Assembly (NCBI GenBank): GCA_943370285.1
Contig: CALRQJ020000017.1
Location: 21,945 to 85,944 of the forward strand
Source: CALRQJ02 sp943370285
GTDB taxonomy: Bacteria > Bacteroidota > Bacteroidia > Chitinophagales > Chitinophagaceae
DNA: 64,000 nucleotides
Reading direction: 5' to 3'
Shown here: piece after piece, positions 61,142-64,000 of the stretch
Position numbering within the stretch: the stretch's first letter is position 1
Layout: each line of letters opens with the position of its first letter
Translations under genes and position numbers: made by a program
The notes under the pieces: model-generated
Database searches by the model: none
What the model was told of the DNA's origin: nothing
The model's input: the letters and a program-made list of their open reading frames with translations, nothing else

Positions 61142-61744
61142 CTATTCTACTTGGGCTTCAAAAATCATCCCCATTGGCTTGGCAACTTTCCATCTGCCTT
61201 TTTCTTTTATCAATTCTGTAGTAGAAATAATGAGCTGTGGTGCTGCATTTTTATCAAACTGATAGTTGAGCTTGTATGTAACTTTGGCCGTATCGTTTTT
61301 AATATCAACCGACCATTTGCCGCCTTTGGCGAAATTAAATGCAATTACATATTTGGGTTCTTCCTGTCCACCAACAATTCTATCGTAATCAAATCCAAAT
61401 GGCATTTCTTCATCGGGATAAGCTTTAAAATTACTATCACAAGCTAGAAAGAAACTTTTTTCGTTTGCTATAAAATTTTCACCTACATGAGCAGCTGCTT
61501 TTGTACGCAAAAATGTAAAATACTTATTTACTTGTTGCCAATCAATTTTATAAGGAGGACCAGATTGATTTTTATTTACTGATGAATATAATTGAAAACT
61601 ATAAAACACTTTTTCATTCCGTTCATAAAACTGATAAAAAGCAAGTGATTTCTTAATGAGTGAATCTTGTAAAGTATTTTTATTTTGAGCAGATAATGTT
61701 ACACTACTCATCATTAATACAAGCATCAACAAACAATATTTCAT
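61142..61744 (-). CDS. Secreted protein, unknown
   Basis: 200 residues with a signal peptide (MKYCLLMLVLMMSSVTLSAQ). The mature part resembles a small NTF2-like or uncharacterised periplasmic domain (PYKIDWQQVNKYFTFLRT, PFGFDYDRIVGGQEEPKY, GRWKVAKPMG). Not recognised further. About 50 bases downstream of the previous gene's start region; same strand. Confidence 0.65.
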   Translation of the reverse strand: MKYCLLMLVLMMSSVTLSAQNKNTLQDSLIKKSLAFYQFYERNEKVFYSFQLYSSVNKNQSGPPYKIDWQQVNKYFTFLRTKAAAHVGENFIANEKSFFLACDSNFKAYPDEEMPFGFDYDRIVGGQEEPKYVIAFNFAKGGKWSVDIKNDTAKVTYKLNYQFDKNAAPQLIISTTELIKEKGRWKVAKPMGMIFEAQVE

Positions 61745-61898
61745 ATAGTTATTTTTTCGACATAAAGGTATACAGTACTGTAATTTGAAGTATAAGTACT
61801 AGAGGGTAAATTAGCCACATCTAAAAACAATGATAGGAGCCCAAAAAATGAACTCCTATTCATTAACCCATAATAAACCTAGTTTGAAAACAATTGTA

Positions 61899-62933
61899 TT
61901 AAAATCTTGGACAAAGCACAGCATTTCTGCTGCTATTATCTCTGTCAAAAAATCCAGCATAACTAATCGATAATTCCATACCACCTCTACCCTGACTAGC
62001 TGTTTTTAATTGCGACACATTTACATCGTAACTGAGTGCAATAGAGAATGGATGGTAGTCTAACTTAACCGTAGGAATTAATGCATCTTTCCAACGCATA
62101 AAAGCTCCCATATGCAAAGTGTAATTTGGATTTTCTAAATCATCTCCAATTTTATAAGAATACAATGCACCACCAATCGTTTCCGTAAAACTTCCTTGCT
62201 TGGTATGATCTGCTTGAATGGTTAAAAACGATGTTTCACTCACGGTAAACTTAACACCAGCCGACACTACCCACTTGGCATTTAATTCTATATCAGGTAC
62301 TTTATAAAATGAATTTCTTGGACGGTTGAAGTGATGATACGCAACACCGATGAAGTAATTGTCTTGAGACAATTCACCGATACCGGAATTAAAGCTCATA
62401 CCCACACTTCCATCAAAATAATTATAACTTGAATTGATGAATGTTTCACCATCGGGCAAAGATGGATTGTACCCATTGCCATCAAAATGGCTATTAGTGG
62501 TCATTTTGGTTCTGTCAATTCTACGTTGCACCATGCCCGCCATAAAACCCATGGATAGGTATTTATTTTTATCGGCACTTAATGCTTTATGATAATTTAA
62601 TGCAGGTAATACATTAGTGGTAGTAAAGTTGGTTGTACCGGCACGGTCGTACATAATCTGCATTCCCATGGTTAAAAAATCGTCGGCACGGCCAACTGGT
62701 TTTTTGTATTCTAAATCGAAGGAACCTGTTTGATAGGGTGAAGTAACACTACCCCACTGACTACGATATACACCTTGTGCTCTAATATCGCCATCAAATA
62801 AACCGGCTAAAGAAGGATTACGCAATAACGGCGCTTGAAAAAATTGAGAGAAGTGAATATCCTGTGCCACAGCAACAACGCTGCTCAGCACCATCAGGGC
62901 TGCAAAAAGATATTTGCTAGTTCTTGCTTTCAT
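61899..62933 (-). CDS. Type IX secretion PorP/SprF-family membrane protein
   Basis: 344 residues. Signal peptide (SVVAVAQ), then IHFSQFFQAPLLRNPSLAGLF, the PorP/SprF N-terminal signature, and a barrel with GMSFNSGIGE and SIALSYDVNVSQL. PorP/SprF proteins anchor T9SS cargo with type B sorting domains. The preceding gene on this strand (62977) ends in such a domain, so this is probably its dedicated partner. Confidence 0.93.
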   Translation of the reverse strand: MKARTSKYLFAALMVLSSVVAVAQDIHFSQFFQAPLLRNPSLAGLFDGDIRAQGVYRSQWGSVTSPYQTGSFDLEYKKPVGRADDFLTMGMQIMYDRAGTTNFTTTNVLPALNYHKALSADKNKYLSMGFMAGMVQRRIDRTKMTTNSHFDGNGYNPSLPDGETFINSSYNYFDGSVGMSFNSGIGELSQDNYFIGVAYHHFNRPRNSFYKVPDIELNAKWVVSAGVKFTVSETSFLTIQADHTKQGSFTETIGGALYSYKIGDDLENPNYTLHMGAFMRWKDALIPTVKLDYHPFSIALSYDVNVSQLKTASQGRGGMELSISYAGFFDRDNSSRNAVLCPRF

Positions 62934-62976
62934 GACACGGATATTGGACTGCTTTAATAACGCTTAAAATTTAGAT

Positions 62977-64000
62977 TTATTGAATAAGTGTAATGTTTCC
63001 AAAATATTTCAATACTTGACCATTGGTACACACCATATCTAAAGTGTAGGTGTATACCCCTGCTGAGGCTGTTTTTCCATTGATACGACCATCCCATCCT
63101 GCATTAGGATCATTAGCAACTAAATCTTTTTTATCAAAAATCAAATCGCCCCAACGACTAAACACCCTAAAGGATTGAATTTTGAACAAACCTCTTCCTC
63201 TTGGATAGAATACATCATTTGAACCATCTCCGTTAGGAGAAAAAGTGTTAGGTACAAAAGCCGATGCTCCTTCGCAATTAACCAATACTTGTATGGTATC
63301 TGTTGTTACACATCCACCATCATTGGTTACCTTTAATTGATAGGTTTTGTTGGTCAATGCCGTTAACTCTGGGTTGGGGCAAGTAACACAACTTAAACCA
63401 TTGGCCGGAGCCCAACTATACGATACCACATCTGATGAGACGATAGGATTGAGCTTGATGTTGCTTCCAGCCGGTGTTACCAAACTATTAATTAGGTTGA
63501 TAGTAGGATAATTATTGACTTTAACCTTTACGTATTGGGTATCGTTAAAGCAACCCAATGAGTCATATCCAATTACGGAATAGGTTGTGGTAACGGTTGG
63601 CTTGGCAATCGTTTTTATACCTGTTGCAGTACTCAATGTAGCAGCAGGCGACCATAAATATGCCGGTGCATTACCTGATACTTTTAGTTGCTTGCTATCG
63701 CCAATGCAAATAGACTCATCTTTAGATGCAGCAAATGTATAAGGTTGCATTACTTTGACTAAAACAGTATCTGTGTTAACACATCCAAAAACAGATGTTC
63801 CTTTTACACTATATCTTGTATCAACTTGAGGATTAACTAGAACAGTAGCACAATGAGCACAACTAATACTACCGCCGCCGGTTGTCCAGCTGTAAGTTGC
63901 GGCACCTGTAGCTTCTAAGCTTATGATATTGCCCCTACAAATTGTTGTGTCGGCATTTGTGGTTACTGTCGGCAACGGATGTACAACAATTGATTTATTG
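62977..64000 (-). CDS. Large cell-surface protein with gliding-motility-type C-terminal domain (5' end outside window)
   Basis: The frame is open to the right edge of the window. Visible are about 341 residues: repeated PKD/Ig-like modules with Cys pairs (CAHCATVLVNPQVDTRYSVKG, CVTCPNPELTALTNKTYQLKV trimmed to motifs CAHC and CVTC) and a C-terminal type B sorting domain (FVPNTFSPNGDGSNDVF, SFRVFSRWGDLIF, SAGVYTYTLDM). It is exported by the type IX system and attached to or released from the cell surface. Function of the missing part unknown. Confidence 0.88.
   Translation of the reverse strand, partial: NKSIVVHPLPTVTTNADTTICRGNIISLEATGAATYSWTTGGGSISCAHCATVLVNPQVDTRYSVKGTSVFGCVNTDTVLVKVMQPYTFAASKDESICIGDSKQLKVSGNAPAYLWSPAATLSTATGIKTIAKPTVTTTYSVIGYDSLGCFNDTQYVKVKVNNYPTINLINSLVTPAGSNIKLNPIVSSDVVSYSWAPANGLSCVTCPNPELTALTNKTYQLKVTNDGGCVTTDTIQVLVNCEGASAFVPNTFSPNGDGSNDVFYPRGRGLFKIQSFRVFSRWGDLIFDKKDLVANDPNAGWDGRINGKTASAGVYTYTLDMVCTNGQVLKYFGNITLIQ

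Overview
The window is about 64 kb of low-GC chromosome from a member of the Bacteroidota, most likely Chitinophagaceae (phylum well supported, family is inference). Supporting signs are a type IX secretion PorP/SprF protein next to a gliding-motility-type C-terminal sorting domain, a TamL/TamB pair, a TonB-dependent receptor, half-size TauE, CrcB, YchF and PhoH genes, and promoters of the Bacteroidota type (TTG, about 18 bases, then TAnnTTTG).

Layout. 1-8.9 kb is core chromosome: end of a TonB-dependent receptor, a 1593-residue TamB, tRNA-Leu(GAG), a membrane histidine kinase, a glycosyltransferase, then tRNA-Leu(TAA) behind tRNA-Gly. 8.9-32.85 kb is a mobile genomic island inserted at the 3' end of tRNA-Leu(TAA). 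32.85-34.26 kb is a second, smaller island remnant at the same site, carrying one Fic gene. 34.3-64 kb is core again: lipoproteins, SpmA/SpmB fusion, YchF, rRNA methyltransferase, TamL, MurB, MoxR/VWA pair, ATP-grasp/carboxylate-amine ligase pair, an EF-G paralogue, pyrophosphatase, CrcB, PhoH, an RRM protein, a DEAD-box helicase and type IX secretion genes.

The island has a serine recombinase at its left end and a tyrosine recombinase at its right end. Between them are a MerR-like regulator, small element genes, a 9 x 10-bp repeat array, a truncated SRAP gene and about 18 kb (13.4-31.5 kb) of tandem Rhs C-terminal cassettes. I count ten recognisable cassettes, all on the minus strand. Each has a ~250-270 bp conserved leader encoding the end of the Rhs body (HTRGPLVEETHYYPFG), a variable toxin tail, and a tightly linked immunity gene. 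None has the several-thousand-base Rhs body, so this is a silent library of toxin tips, not a set of complete toxins. Recognisable toxin chemistries include an ADP-ribosyltransferase-like domain, a Tox-REase-7-like nuclease, a lipase and two metallopeptidase-like domains. Toxins predicted to act outside the cytoplasm are paired with lipoprotein immunity proteins.

The integration site can be read at single-base level. The serine recombinase gene runs into the tRNA, so its last 17 residues are antisense tRNA-Leu. A homologous 30-residue recombinase tail is found orphaned at the right end (32757-32849), sharing the 9-bp core GGGCACTTG, and a second diverged copy of that tail lies at 34164-34256. 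This gives attL, attR1 and attR2, predicts that excision rebuilds a longer recombinase, and places the Fic gene in its own tandem insertion. Each junction carries a terminator hairpin directly downstream of the core, so the tRNA transcript stays terminated.
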